DNA of 64,000 nt from CAYFJO01 sp964343305. Lineage in GTDB: Bacteria; Planctomycetota; Planctomycetia; Pirellulales; Pirellulaceae. The notes under the pieces were generated by a model. The model searched no databases, had not been told where the DNA came from, and saw only the letters and a list, made by a program, of their open reading frames with translations. The translations under genes and the position numbers were made by a program. Where the stretch lies: the NCBI GenBank assembly GCA_964343305.1, contig CAYFJO010000001.1:1-64000 (forward strand), given 5' to 3'. Positions 35,591-44,685 of this stretch are shown here, one piece after another. Position 1 is the stretch's first letter. Each line of letters starts with the position of its first letter.

Positions 35591-36124
35591 GCTCACCCGG
35601 TTGCGTCGGGGTCGGCGGCGTTGTCGGCTGGTGCTCCGGCTGAGCCCAGGTACGAACGCAGGTGACAACGTCGTTGATTTCTCGGCTGACAAGTTCGGTC
35701 ACGCCACCCGCACTTCTGCCGAACGCCCGCATGGCGGTGTGCGAACGACCGCGGGCAATCGTCGCTTGAGGAAACCATCGGTGGCGGCGGTGAGGAACTC
35801 CGGGTTGTTCAACGCTGGGGGCCAGTCGCCTTTGCCGCTGCGACCATGGCAGCGCGTGCAGTGGTTGCCGGTGATCTTTTCCCATTCGGCCTCGCCACGT
35901 TCCACGAGGTCGAAATTGCCTTCAAATAACTCTTCGCCGGCGTTGATTTCGGCGGCCAAGACGTAGTGACGGGCCACGCCAGCCGTGGGTGGGTTGTATT
36001 CCCAACTCCGGATGAAGGCTACCACGTTGATATCCTCGGTCGACAGTTCAACTAGGCGTCTCCGAATGTCCTTCGGCAATCGCGCGCACGTAGCCACGTG
36101 CGTCGGTATGAACAGGACACCCAT
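35583..36124 (-). pseudogene. c-type cytochrome gene with a frameshift
   Basis: The N-terminal part (from the ATG at 36124) has LVELSTEDINVVAFIRSWEY, the usual end of a cytochrome c domain, followed by a second domain GEELFEGNF ... GNHCTRCHGRSGKGDW with a CxxCH heme site. Near 35760-35775 the frame slips: the logical continuation RGRSHTAMRAFGRSAGGVTE and SREINDVVTCVRTWA is in the next frame and ends at 35583. One inserted or lost base explains this. The first heme domain and signal peptide are also missing. In the nap cluster it may have stood in for NapB as electron donor. Sequencing error at the slip is possible. Confidence 0.8.
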
Positions 36125-36514
36125 CTTGGCATCGGATCTGGTGAAGCCAGTAGTTGGACGTCGTGACCTCCACGGCTCGTCTCACCGGTCCATGGAAAAG
36201 GTGTGTCTAGTAGTTCACCTCTGCACTGCACACTCCGTGCCGTTTTTCACAAACGCTGAATCCCCTGCTAGAATCGTATCCTTCGTTCGATGCCCAGCAA
36301 CAAGAACCCGCTGCGCGCAGATCCGCACGCGACGACCGTGCGATTTCGATCATTTGTTTTTCCGCCCACAAATTGAACGCTGACTTGTGTGGCTGTCGGT
36401 GACACAGCGTCGGCGATTCAAACTATGCAGACAACACGTTCGGTGCCGATCAGCCGATTTACCAACGCATGAATGACGCGCATCGACGCACCGACGACAG
36501 AAAATCAACTTACC
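36125..36514. other. Gene-free stretch upstream of the cytochrome remnant
   Basis: 390 bp with no frame or hairpin I can support. It separates the broken cytochrome from a porin fragment, both on the minus strand. Confidence 0.5.
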
Positions 36515-36905
36515 CTAGAAATTGAGTTGATACTGTGTGTAAATGAAATCTGCGTCCTGGGGGTTGTTAATCTTGTTGCCACGCCAGAAGTGTGAATAGC
36601 CAAACAAGATGTCGCTGCGCGGGTTGATCGTGTACTTGAAGATGCAGTCCAACTCGTTGCCCAAGTACCGGCTGGTGTTTTGTGGATGGGCGCCGCCGAG
36701 ACTAGGTACGGCCGCGGCCGAGTTGGATTGGAAGTGGTAGAACCAGAATAAAAGGTTGGTCTTCTTGCTCGGCTTCATCGTCAACAGCACGTTAGGACTT
36801 TCGATGTTTTGTCGTTGGACGGCGTCAATAAAGCCAAGGTACTTGTGGCCGAGCGGGAATAATTGGTTGTAATTCTCGGTGGCATAGTCTAGGTCGAGGA
36901 CTTTT
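36515..36905 (-). pseudogene. C-terminal fragment of an outer-membrane beta-barrel (alginate-export-like)
   Basis: A minus-strand frame open from about 36905 encodes YATENYNQLFPLGHKYLGF, LLTMKPSKKTNLLFWFYHFQ, then NELDCIFKYTINPRSDILFG and a final strand DFIYTQYQLNF. Alternating hydrophobic strands and a terminal phenylalanine are the signature of an outer-membrane barrel; the wording is like the C-terminus of alginate-export-family porins. Only about 130 residues remain of a family usually above 400, and the start is lost at the junction with the kinase gene, so this is a 5'-truncated remnant. Confidence 0.72.
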
Positions 36906-37641
36906 AGGGTGGGTCAGCAGCCGGGCTGCTGGTTGAGGCTAACATAAGATTTGATGGCTTGATGTCGCGGTGGACCAGGCCGTGTCTGTGGGCGTGTTCG
37001 AGGCCGATGGCGGCTTGACGGATGAGTTCGCAGGCGTCGTCGATCCGCAAGGGACCGACGCTCTTGATCAGCTTGCTTGGATCCACTCCTTCGATGTGCT
37101 CCATGACCAGAAAGTGCGTGCCGTCTTCTTTGCCGGCGTCGGTTGCGCGGACGATGTTTGGATGGTCGAGCGTGCCGACCGCTTCCATCTCGCGGCGGAA
37201 TCTGGCGACTGATTCTTGATTTTTCATGCGGTGGTCAGGAAGAACTTTCAGCGCCACGATTCGCTTCAAGTTGACATGCAGTACCTTGTAGACGGCTCTC
37301 ATGCCACCTTCGCCGTGTTTTTCTGAGAGCCGATAGTCGCGGATCGTGCCGAGTTCCGTTTCGATTGCAACGACGGCGATTCTACGTTCGACGACGGATG
37401 GCTTGCGCCCGATGCGTTCGAGCAACGACACAAAGTGTTGGTACTCTGTTTCGTTTTCGGAACCAATCTCTGGCACCTTGGCTTGAATCGTTTGCAGGAA
37501 GTCATCGGGATTGCCTTCCAACTCGCGATTGGTTTCTTTGCAGTCGGTGCACGCGTCGACGTGAGTCGAAATTGAGTCGGCACGGGCTGGGTCAAGCGTT
37601 CCGAAGACGAAGCCGGCGATTTCGTTGCGAGTTGGGTGCAT
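36904..37641 (-). pseudogene. Ser/Thr protein kinase truncated inside the catalytic loop
   Basis: 245 residues from the ATG at 37641. The N-terminus has a putative zinc-binding HVDACTDCKE segment as in anti-sigma-like modules. The kinase domain starts YRLSEKHGEGGMRAVYKV (a glycine-loop with an unusual GEGGMRAVY), has VALKVLP with the catalytic lysine and HRDIKPSNLML with the catalytic aspartate, and stops a few residues later in SSPAADPP, which is written by a palindromic repeat. The DFG, APE and all of the C-lobe are missing, as is the usual membrane helix and sensor domain. Loss of DFG makes it inactive as a kinase. The gene end abuts the porin fragment, pointing to a deletion. Confidence 0.82.
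36916..36930. repeat. AGCAGCC-G-GGCTGCT palindrome at kinase/porin junction
   Basis: A 7-bp stem with a single-base loop sits exactly where the kinase sense ends. The same palindrome core flanks the other end of the kinase gene (37669-37701) and recurs at 51417-51431. Confidence 0.75.
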
Positions 37642-37668
37642 TGTTGGTCTGTCGGAAGTTGCGGGATC

Positions 37669-37701
37669 AGCAGCCCGGCTACTCGGAGTAGCCGGGCTGC
37701 T
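37669..37701. repeat. 16-bp-arm hairpin overlapping the DUF4838 stop codon
   Basis: AGCAGCCCGGCTACTC-G-GAGTAGCCGGGCTGCT is a perfect 16-bp inverted repeat with a one-base loop. It covers the stop of the DUF4838 gene and may stop or attenuate transcription before the kinase remnant. Confidence 0.8.
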
Positions 37702-40204
37702 ATTTGATCAAGCGAACCACATCGGCCGGTAACAGAAGCTCGTCCGGTGATTGAGCCAGGAAGGGTGGGACGTTCATCAGGCATATTCTTCCTGCAATGT
37801 GGCGCAGCTTCCACAATTGGCCGTCCATGCCTGTGGGAACGTCGACGCTGATGTACTGGCCCGGGCGCTTGTCGAGACTCATCGCTGTCTCGCCGTCGGG
37901 TCGCAACACGCTGCCGCCGGTGGTTTGGACATACATACCGATCTTCTTCGTCCCGCGTGGTACGTAGAACCACAGATACCAGCGGCCGTTGAGCGAACGC
38001 GGGTGATCGTCGAGCGACATCTTCATAGTCATCGGTTGGCCGGCGGGCCAAGTGACCTGCGTCAGGTCGTTGCCATCGGTGATGTCGATGCGATACAGGC
38101 CGGCCTGTTTGACGGCGATTCGAATCGTTCGCTGTTTGCCGTCGGGCGGAACCGAGTTGTCTTTGGCGACGAGTGTTGTGCGCTGGTCTGACTCGCTGGC
38201 GCCGCCGAGTTGCCAGACGCTGACTTTAACATTGCCGCGATCGCGATAGTGGGCGATCAAGCCGCCGGTGATGTTGAGCACGATTTCGCCCGCGTCGTCC
38301 AGTCGCGTGTACCACGATCGCAGGCCGCGAGCACGACTGGCCTGTCCGGCCGGAACCGCGCGCAATTTCAGCGGCGCGGCCGGCACAAGGTTGTCGCTGA
38401 ATTCTTTCGGCTCGAAGTCCAACTCGATCGGTTTGTAATTGGCGATGCCCTCGCGTAGATAGCCAGCGATCTCGTCGCTCGAAAACGGTTCGCTGGACTT
38501 CCATGGGTTTTGTGTTTCCGGGATGCCCCACGTGGCGTTTTCAGGAATGTTGACGGTGCGATCGCGGGCGACGACGTCGCGATACAGCCCCTTGGCGTGC
38601 ACCATCATTGTGCGGCGCATGCGATAGACGTGGCGGATCATTTGCTCGAAGCGTTGCTGGCGACCCGCGCCGCTGGCGTTGCGATAGCGGTCGTAGAGAT
38701 CGGCGTAACGTGTGTACAGAATCAAATCGTCGATACGTTCTTGTTGTGTCGAATCGCCTGTCACAAAGCCGCCCGCCTTGTCGAGCAACCGGTACATGCG
38801 AGCGAGCAAATCTCCGTAAACAAGTTTCGACGCTTTGTTTGATCCGTCGATGAGCGCGTAAAACTCGCGCATCGGTTCTTTCGCCGGACCGAATGACTTG
38901 TCGAGAAAATCCTCGACAATCTCGTCACGGCGCGCGGCTTCATCGAGATTCCACATGACGCGAGAAGAAAAATAATAGCCCAGCCCGTTGCAGCCCCAAT
39001 TGTCACTCGACTCGGAGTTGAGGAATCTCGCTCCTTTGCTGTGAAAGTCGGGCAGCGTCGTGGCGAGGTATTCAAGATTGCTGCCGCGAGCGGCACCTGG
39101 CAAGTCGCGATCCCACGTGCTGACGGCGTAGTACTCGCGAATGCCGATCTTCGCCCCTTTTGCCGACCAGCCGCTGATGATTTCGTCGATCGTCCGGCCG
39201 CCCTTGATGAACGCAGTCGCGGCGTTGATGCAGACGTTTGGTTGCACGCGGATCGTGGGTGGCGGCGAATGATAGTTGTAGGCGTACATGCCGACATACC
39301 GCGGCTTGACAGCGTCGGCAACCTGGTTGGCCAGCGTCAACGCCCGATCGCTCGGCGAGCCGATCGACTGGCACAACTTACACTCGCACCAACCGCCGCC
39401 ATCGCTGGGGTCCATCGAGATGCAGTCTTCGTCCGACTGTCGCTCGGAATACTCTTTGGCAAACTCGACGACCGTCTGCCGCAGCTTTGCGTTGCCGATG
39501 CACAGCTTGGCTTGTGGATGGACATTTCGCTTGCCGTCGATCAGCGCGTAAAACTCCGGATGCTCGTCGAACACGGCTTGCTTGGCGCGGATGATGCCAC
39601 CATAGGCGTGGCCCGATCGCACTTCCATGCTGCCGCCCATGCGATTCTTGCGACACCAGTCGAGCCACGGTTCGCGGTTGTAGTCCCACGTGCCGAAGCC
39701 GTACCAGATGCGGCGAAAGTGATAATCGGGCGACTCGGCGACATTCAGATCAACGCGAATCGTTTTCCATTGCGGAACGACTTCCCAAGTTTCGCCTGGA
39801 AAGAACTGCCGATAGCCGAGGCGATAGAGAAAATCCCACACCGCGTGCTCGAGGGCGCTCTCCGTTGTACCGGCGAGCGTGACTCCGTTTGCGTGTGAAC
39901 GAATCGAGTAGCGCTCGCGACCAAAAACGGCAAGGTCCTTTGGTTGGTCGACACGCAGCACAATGCCACGGCCATCGATTCCGCGCTCGACGTGAAACTC
40001 TGCGCCCGAAATCTTCGCAAGATAAGTTGAAAACGTCGTCGCCAACAAATTCATCTGTTCGCTCGCATCAACGGCGATTCCGATTGCGAACTTCGCCTTG
40101 CCGTCGGCGGCAATTGTCACTTCGTGACCCTCGACAAGTTGACAACTGAGTTCTGCCGTTAATCCCAACAAGACGATCGATGACAAACATGTGCTGGTAC
40201 GCAT
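37700..40204 (-). CDS. Secreted DUF4838 protein, glycoside-hydrolase-like
   Basis: 834 residues from the ATG at 40204. Signal peptide MRTSTCLSSIVLLGLTAELS. An N-terminal alpha/beta domain (ISGAEFHVERGIDGRGIVLR) like that preceding GH20 and GH67-type barrels is followed by DUF4838 (LGYRQFFPGETWEVVPQWKT; CECKLCQSIGSP; MYAYNYHSPPP) with a likely TIM barrel. A C-terminal beta-sandwich ends the protein. DUF4838 proteins are thought to attack polysaccharides, but no activity is established. The gene is divergent from the peptidase fusion, with 246 bp between. Confidence 0.82.
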   Translation of the reverse strand: MRTSTCLSSIVLLGLTAELSCQLVEGHEVTIAADGKAKFAIGIAVDASEQMNLLATTFSTYLAKISGAEFHVERGIDGRGIVLRVDQPKDLAVFGRERYSIRSHANGVTLAGTTESALEHAVWDFLYRLGYRQFFPGETWEVVPQWKTIRVDLNVAESPDYHFRRIWYGFGTWDYNREPWLDWCRKNRMGGSMEVRSGHAYGGIIRAKQAVFDEHPEFYALIDGKRNVHPQAKLCIGNAKLRQTVVEFAKEYSERQSDEDCISMDPSDGGGWCECKLCQSIGSPSDRALTLANQVADAVKPRYVGMYAYNYHSPPPTIRVQPNVCINAATAFIKGGRTIDEIISGWSAKGAKIGIREYYAVSTWDRDLPGAARGSNLEYLATTLPDFHSKGARFLNSESSDNWGCNGLGYYFSSRVMWNLDEAARRDEIVEDFLDKSFGPAKEPMREFYALIDGSNKASKLVYGDLLARMYRLLDKAGGFVTGDSTQQERIDDLILYTRYADLYDRYRNASGAGRQQRFEQMIRHVYRMRRTMMVHAKGLYRDVVARDRTVNIPENATWGIPETQNPWKSSEPFSSDEIAGYLREGIANYKPIELDFEPKEFSDNLVPAAPLKLRAVPAGQASRARGLRSWYTRLDDAGEIVLNITGGLIAHYRDRGNVKVSVWQLGGASESDQRTTLVAKDNSVPPDGKQRTIRIAVKQAGLYRIDITDGNDLTQVTWPAGQPMTMKMSLDDHPRSLNGRWYLWFYVPRGTKKIGMYVQTTGGSVLRPDGETAMSLDKRPGQYISVDVPTGMDGQLWKLRHIAGRICLMNVPPFLAQSPDELLLPADVVRLIK

Positions 40205-40450
40205 AAAAGTTCTCTTTGCGCAGGTGTCTCCGGAGTTGACGATGTAGTCGCCCAGGAACGCGAGCCGAGCCATCGCCGCCGCGATGTTGCGGCCAAATTG
40301 TTCCTGGTTCCTGCGTGGGTGGCCACAAGTAACAATGCGTCGATCAACAACGCGCAACGCAAAGTTCGGTTCGTCATTTGTAGCTCCAAGTCTCTGGGCA
40401 CATTATAATGTCGCCAAGTCCAACTTCACATCAATCGAAAGTCGCTCAAA

Positions 40451-42229
40451 ATGAAATTAAAGCTATTGACCATCCTCGCGCTTCTTGTCGCGTACACGTC
40501 CTTCGCCCAAGATGTCACGGATAACAAGCGTCCGCCGGATTCGGTGGACGGACCGCCGATCGTGTCGGCCAAAGCGTGGGCGATCGGTGACGGCAAAACG
40601 GGCAAGTTGTTGTGGGGGCTCAACGAATCGACGCCGCGGCAGATGGCCAGCACGACGAAGATCATGACCGCGTGGCTCGTCTTGGAGTTGGCTCAAAGTG
40701 ATCCGAAGTTGCTCGACAAGGTCATTGAGTTTTCCGAGCGGGCTGACAAGACGGGCGGTACGACCGCGGATGTTCGAACGGGTGAGAAGATTTCGACCGC
40801 CGATTTGCTTTACGGTTTGTTGTTGCCGTCGGGAAACGATGCGGCCGTCGCGCTGGGCGAGAACTTTGGCCAGGACTTTGCCGGCATGGAGTCGGCGGAA
40901 GAAGTTTCGACACTCGAACTGTCGCTCAAAATGTTCGTTGACGAGATGAATCGACGTGCTCAACAGCTCGGCATGACCGAGACGCTGTACTATGACCCGC
41001 ACGGCAACAGCCGCAATCGGTCGAGTGCCCGGGATTTGGTGCGGCTTGCACTTGCGGCGATGAAAAATGAGAAGTTTCGTGAATACGTCGGTACGCGCGA
41101 GCACGCTTGCGATGTCAAAACACCCGACGGGGCGACGCGCCAAATCAATTGGTCGAACACGAATCAGTTACTTGAGATCGAGGGCTTTGACGGGATCAAA
41201 ACGGGTCGAACGGGCGGCGCGGGTTCGTGCGTCGTTTCACGCGGGCAACGCGGCGAGAATCAGTTGATTGTGGTTGTGCTGGGCAGCACGTCGGCGGACG
41301 GGCGCTTTGTTGATGCGCGCAATCTGTATCGTTGGGCGTGGAAACAACTAGAGGCCAACGACTATCGGCAACTAAGTGATCGCGTTGGCCGGTTGGAAAC
41401 CGCGATCAATGCAATGCGAACGGAGTTTGCGACATTGAACGCGACGTTGCGAGAGAGTACCGCCAAAGTCACGAAAGAGCCGCGTCGAACCAGGCTGCTT
41501 GACATCCAGGTCAATGAGGGCGGTTGGGGAAGTGCACCCCCAAACAATATTCGCGCCGTTTGCATGTCAGCCGCCAGCGAACTCTGGAAACACTTTCCGG
41601 ATCACGCCATCGAGTCGATTTCGATTCGCCATTCCGAGAAGGGTCCGATGGTGATTTATGGAACAGGATCGGAAGGCGAGCGCCGCGTGTTGCTAAACGT
41701 CAGTGGCACTTATTGGGCGCAGTTTGCCTTTCAATTCGCTCACGAGTTCTGCCATGTCTTGTGCCGATATCGCGAGGCGAAGAATCCCAACTTGTGGTTT
41801 GAAGAGTCGCTGTGTGAAACGGCTTCGTTGTTCGCGATGCGGCGAATGGCGGAAACTTGGAAGACCAAGCCGCCATATTCCAACTGGACTAGTTATTCTG
41901 GGGCGCTCAGCGACTATGTTGACGATCGTATCAAAGCAACCCACAAACTAGACGGCGTGACTTTGGCCAAGTGGTATCGCGATAACACGGCGGCATTGCG
42001 AAAGACGGGAACGGATCGTGCGAAGAATCAAGTTGTCGCGGTGGCATTGTTGCCGATCTTGGAGAAAAGTCCCGAGTATTGGTCGGCGATTCGATACTTG
42101 AATCAATGGGACGCGAGTCAGGAGATGTCGTTGGACGCCTACCTGCTCGATTGGCATCGCCGCCTGCCGTCTAAGCATAAGCCGTTTGTTGCCGAGATTG
42201 CCAAGTTGTTTGAGATTTCGATCAAGTAG
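40451..42229 (+). CDS. Fusion: D-Ala-D-Ala carboxypeptidase (S11) + HExxH metallopeptidase-like domain
   Basis: 592 residues. Signal peptide about 1-19. Residues about 35-300 are a serine DD-carboxypeptidase (PBP5/DacA type) with all three motifs: STTK at 67-70 (nucleophile S67), SGN at 127-129 and KTG at 250-252; these trim peptidoglycan stem peptides. A short coiled linker (RVGRLETAINAMRTEFATL) leads to a second domain (about 345-592) with HEFCH at 431-435 and a downstream acidic WFEESLCE, the layout of a zinc metallopeptidase. The usual PBP5 C-terminal beta domain and membrane anchor are absent. A dual cell-wall or protein hydrolase in the periplasm is inferred. Confidence 0.85.
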   Translation: MKLKLLTILALLVAYTSFAQDVTDNKRPPDSVDGPPIVSAKAWAIGDGKTGKLLWGLNESTPRQMASTTKIMTAWLVLELAQSDPKLLDKVIEFSERADKTGGTTADVRTGEKISTADLLYGLLLPSGNDAAVALGENFGQDFAGMESAEEVSTLELSLKMFVDEMNRRAQQLGMTETLYYDPHGNSRNRSSARDLVRLALAAMKNEKFREYVGTREHACDVKTPDGATRQINWSNTNQLLEIEGFDGIKTGRTGGAGSCVVSRGQRGENQLIVVVLGSTSADGRFVDARNLYRWAWKQLEANDYRQLSDRVGRLETAINAMRTEFATLNATLRESTAKVTKEPRRTRLLDIQVNEGGWGSAPPNNIRAVCMSAASELWKHFPDHAIESISIRHSEKGPMVIYGTGSEGERRVLLNVSGTYWAQFAFQFAHEFCHVLCRYREAKNPNLWFEESLCETASLFAMRRMAETWKTKPPYSNWTSYSGALSDYVDDRIKATHKLDGVTLAKWYRDNTAALRKTGTDRAKNQVVAVALLPILEKSPEYWSAIRYLNQWDASQEMSLDAYLLDWHRRLPSKHKPFVAEIAKLFEISIK

Positions 42230-42473
42230 TAGGCCGTTCCTTCGTGCTGATCGAATGGCCGGCGTTGACTAGCGATTGGATAGCGCGATTCAAGTCAACT
42301 TCCTTCACCAGCAAATAGTCCGTGTCGAACGTCGAAACGACAAATATGTTGACACCAGCTTCGGCCAATGTCTGTGTCAATGAAGCAATTACACCGACCA
42401 ATTCAAAGTCCAGCGGACCAACAGGATGCGTCTCTTTGTGCGCGTTGCCGTTGAACCACGCGTAGTCGCCCAA
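42222..42473 (-). pseudogene. C-terminal half of an ACT-domain protein, probably 5'-truncated
   Basis: 83 residues, with HPVGPLDFELVGVIASLTQT and GVNIFVVSTFDTDYLLVKEV, the usual C-terminal ACT half of small (about 130-residue) amino-acid-sensor-like proteins. The only start is a TTG at 42473 inside the domain; the frame upstream stays open to a TGA near 42575 without an ATG and no longer resembles the family N-terminal half. It overlaps the 3' end of the convergent peptidase fusion by 8 bp. Likely a remnant, though a short functional protein cannot be excluded. Confidence 0.6.
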
Positions 42474-42649
42474 TTGCTTTGGATTGTCGCCGAACGAATA
42501 GTCCGTTTTATCGGAATTCGCAACCTTTGTTGATCGATTGCAATGGGTATCAGTTGTTGCGATACTTCACAGCACTTGTGAGCCAAACGCGCTAGTATCG
42601 GGAGATGGCCGCATGAAATCCTCACACTCACCAGCGAGCAGATTTAATC

Positions 42650-43345
42650 ATGCAACACAGATTTGTCTTCATCATCGTGACGGCCGTGGTCGTGATCAAC
42701 TTGGTTTCCTGCGGACCGGCTGATTCCAGCAAAGTCGATCCCGCCCAGCAGCGGATGGAACAAGCACACAACTTGCGAGAGATCGGCTATGACCAAGAGA
42801 ACTTCCGATTCAAGTTTCGCCAGTGGCCGAACAACGACAAGTTCGGCGACGGACAGGCGGTCACCAGTTGGCGGCTTGATATGGCGGCCGCGGTCCACGA
42901 CAACTTGTACAACATTTATGACCGGCACAAACCGTGGGACGACCCGGCGAACGCCAAAGCACTGGAACATGAAAACAAGTACACAGCCGGTATTAAAGAC
43001 GGCAACACATGTATCATGGTCTTCACTGGCGAGCACACGTTGTATCCGCCCGATGGCCTGATCGAAGAGGTCACCGACGGCGGCAAGAATACGATTTTTA
43101 CGATCCGGGTGGGCGCCGACAAAGCGGCACCTTGGACGAAGCCCACCGATCTTGTGTTTGATGCCGACAATCCGCTCGCATGCTTGGGCAACATTCCCGA
43201 CGAAGGACTGCTGGCCGTCTTCCTGGACTTCAAGGTGCGGGTAATTCCAAAAGCCATCGACCCGGACCTGTTCCGCCGACTGGTTAATCCCGTCGACGGC
43301 GAGCCGGTGGACATCAGCAAGCTAGAGGTTGTGGCCATCAAGTAG
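42650..43345 (+). CDS. Lipoprotein related to DUF1559 proteins
   Basis: 231 residues. The N-terminus MQHRFVFIIVTAVVVINLVS ends in a lipobox LVSC, so the mature protein starts at a lipid-bearing cysteine. The segment TSWRLDMAAAVHDNLYNIYD followed by HKPWDDPANAKALE resembles the body of planctomycete DUF1559 proteins, which have SWR ... PWD. The usual N-terminal pilin-like helix is replaced by the lipoprotein signal. Function unknown. Confidence 0.75.
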   Translation: MQHRFVFIIVTAVVVINLVSCGPADSSKVDPAQQRMEQAHNLREIGYDQENFRFKFRQWPNNDKFGDGQAVTSWRLDMAAAVHDNLYNIYDRHKPWDDPANAKALEHENKYTAGIKDGNTCIMVFTGEHTLYPPDGLIEEVTDGGKNTIFTIRVGADKAAPWTKPTDLVFDADNPLACLGNIPDEGLLAVFLDFKVRVIPKAIDPDLFRRLVNPVDGEPVDISKLEVVAIK

Positions 43346-43511
43346 CGCCGCGCAGGAAATCCCAGCCGCAAAAAACGAGCCATTCATCAAGGCGGTCACA
43401 CGCATTTCGTCAAATGGGATACGGCTTGCTTCTGCTACCGGACATTTCCAACCGCCCGCAGCATGATATGACGACAGGGACCCATGCACTGTCAGCAAAG
43501 AGAATCAACAA

Positions 43512-44675
43512 ATGATGCAGACGACTACTTTCATCAGATTATTCCTTCTCGGTCTTTCAACATTTCTACTCGGTCTTGTGACGCCGTCAGGGGCGGAAGA
43601 TGCGCCAGCCGATGCGTGGCAACGGATCGCTCCCTATTTCTCGCCGCCAAAGCAGTTCGCGGGTGTCCTGGGAGACTACCGGTCTCCGCTTCGATTCGCC
43701 GATGGCCGGCCAGTCCGCTCGGCGGATGACTGGAAGGAGCGGCGAGCCGAACTCCTCAAAGAGTGGCAGGACCTGCTGGGCCACTGGCCTCCGCTGATCA
43801 CCGAGCCGAAGGTTGAGGTCGTGGAATCCACACGGCGCGAAAACTTCCAGCAGCTTCGCGTTCGCTTCAAGTGGACGCCGGACGAACTGACGACCGGCTA
43901 CCTGCTGATCCCAGACGGTGATGCGCCGCGGCCGGCTGTCGTGACTGTCTATTACGAACCGGAGACGGCGATCGGTCTGAAAGTGCCGGATCGGGATTTC
44001 GCCGTTCAGCTTGCCCGCCGCGGCTTCGTCGCTCTCTCGCTGGGGACGACCGCTGCGACAGAGGCAAAGACGTATTCACTTTATTATCCGAGCATCGAGG
44101 ACGCGCAGGTCCAGCCGCTTTCGATGCTTGCCTGCGCAGCCGCCAATGCCTGGTACGTGCTGGCCAACCGGCCGGAAGTCGACGCGAAACGAATCGGAAT
44201 TGTCGGACACTCCTTCGGTGGAAAGTGGGCGATGTTTGCTTCCTGCCTGTTCGAGAAGTATGCCTGCGCGGTCTGGTCCGATCCGGGAATCGTTTTCGAC
44301 GAAGCGCGGGGCAGTGTCAACTATTGGGAACCTTGGTATCTGGGCTACCACCCGCGTCCGTGGCGAAAGCGAGGTTTGATCACGAAGGAAAATCCGGCCC
44401 GCGGGCTCTATCCGAAACTAGTGGCTGCCGGTCGTGACTTGCACGAACTGCACGCTCTGATGGCTCCACGTCCGTTTCTCGTTTCCGGCGGCTCGGAAGA
44501 CCCGCCTCGCCGCTGGGCCGCGCTGAATCACACAATCGCCGTCAATCGGTTGCTCGGTTATTCCGACCGCGTGGCGATGACGAACCGTCTCAAGCACGCG
44601 CCGAACGACGAATCGAACGCTCAAATCTATGCGTTCTTTCAGCACTTTTTGCAGAGGAAACGGGACGAGCACTGA
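43512..44675 (+). CDS. Secreted alpha/beta hydrolase (acetyl-xylan-esterase-like)
   Basis: 387 residues with a signal peptide (about 1-28). The alpha/beta hydrolase nucleophile elbow is GHSFGG, preceded by RPAVVTVYYEPE and RRGFVALSLGTTA; the later HALMAPRPFLVSGGSEDPPR is the strand carrying the acid residue, with a histidine in LKHAPNDES. This is the layout of dienelactone-hydrolase-like and carbohydrate esterase proteins in planctomycete polysaccharide loci. Substrate not known. It converges on the ceramidase-like gene, 10 bp apart. Confidence 0.82.
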   Translation: MMQTTTFIRLFLLGLSTFLLGLVTPSGAEDAPADAWQRIAPYFSPPKQFAGVLGDYRSPLRFADGRPVRSADDWKERRAELLKEWQDLLGHWPPLITEPKVEVVESTRRENFQQLRVRFKWTPDELTTGYLLIPDGDAPRPAVVTVYYEPETAIGLKVPDRDFAVQLARRGFVALSLGTTAATEAKTYSLYYPSIEDAQVQPLSMLACAAANAWYVLANRPEVDAKRIGIVGHSFGGKWAMFASCLFEKYACAVWSDPGIVFDEARGSVNYWEPWYLGYHPRPWRKRGLITKENPARGLYPKLVAAGRDLHELHALMAPRPFLVSGGSEDPPRRWAALNHTIAVNRLLGYSDRVAMTNRLKHAPNDESNAQIYAFFQHFLQRKRDEH

Positions 44676-44685
44676 TGTGGGCGGA

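Noticed and set aside
39041..39898. Long open frame antisense to the DUF4838 gene
   Set aside because: Shadow frame in GC-rich coding DNA; the minus-strand gene has signal peptide and family motifs.
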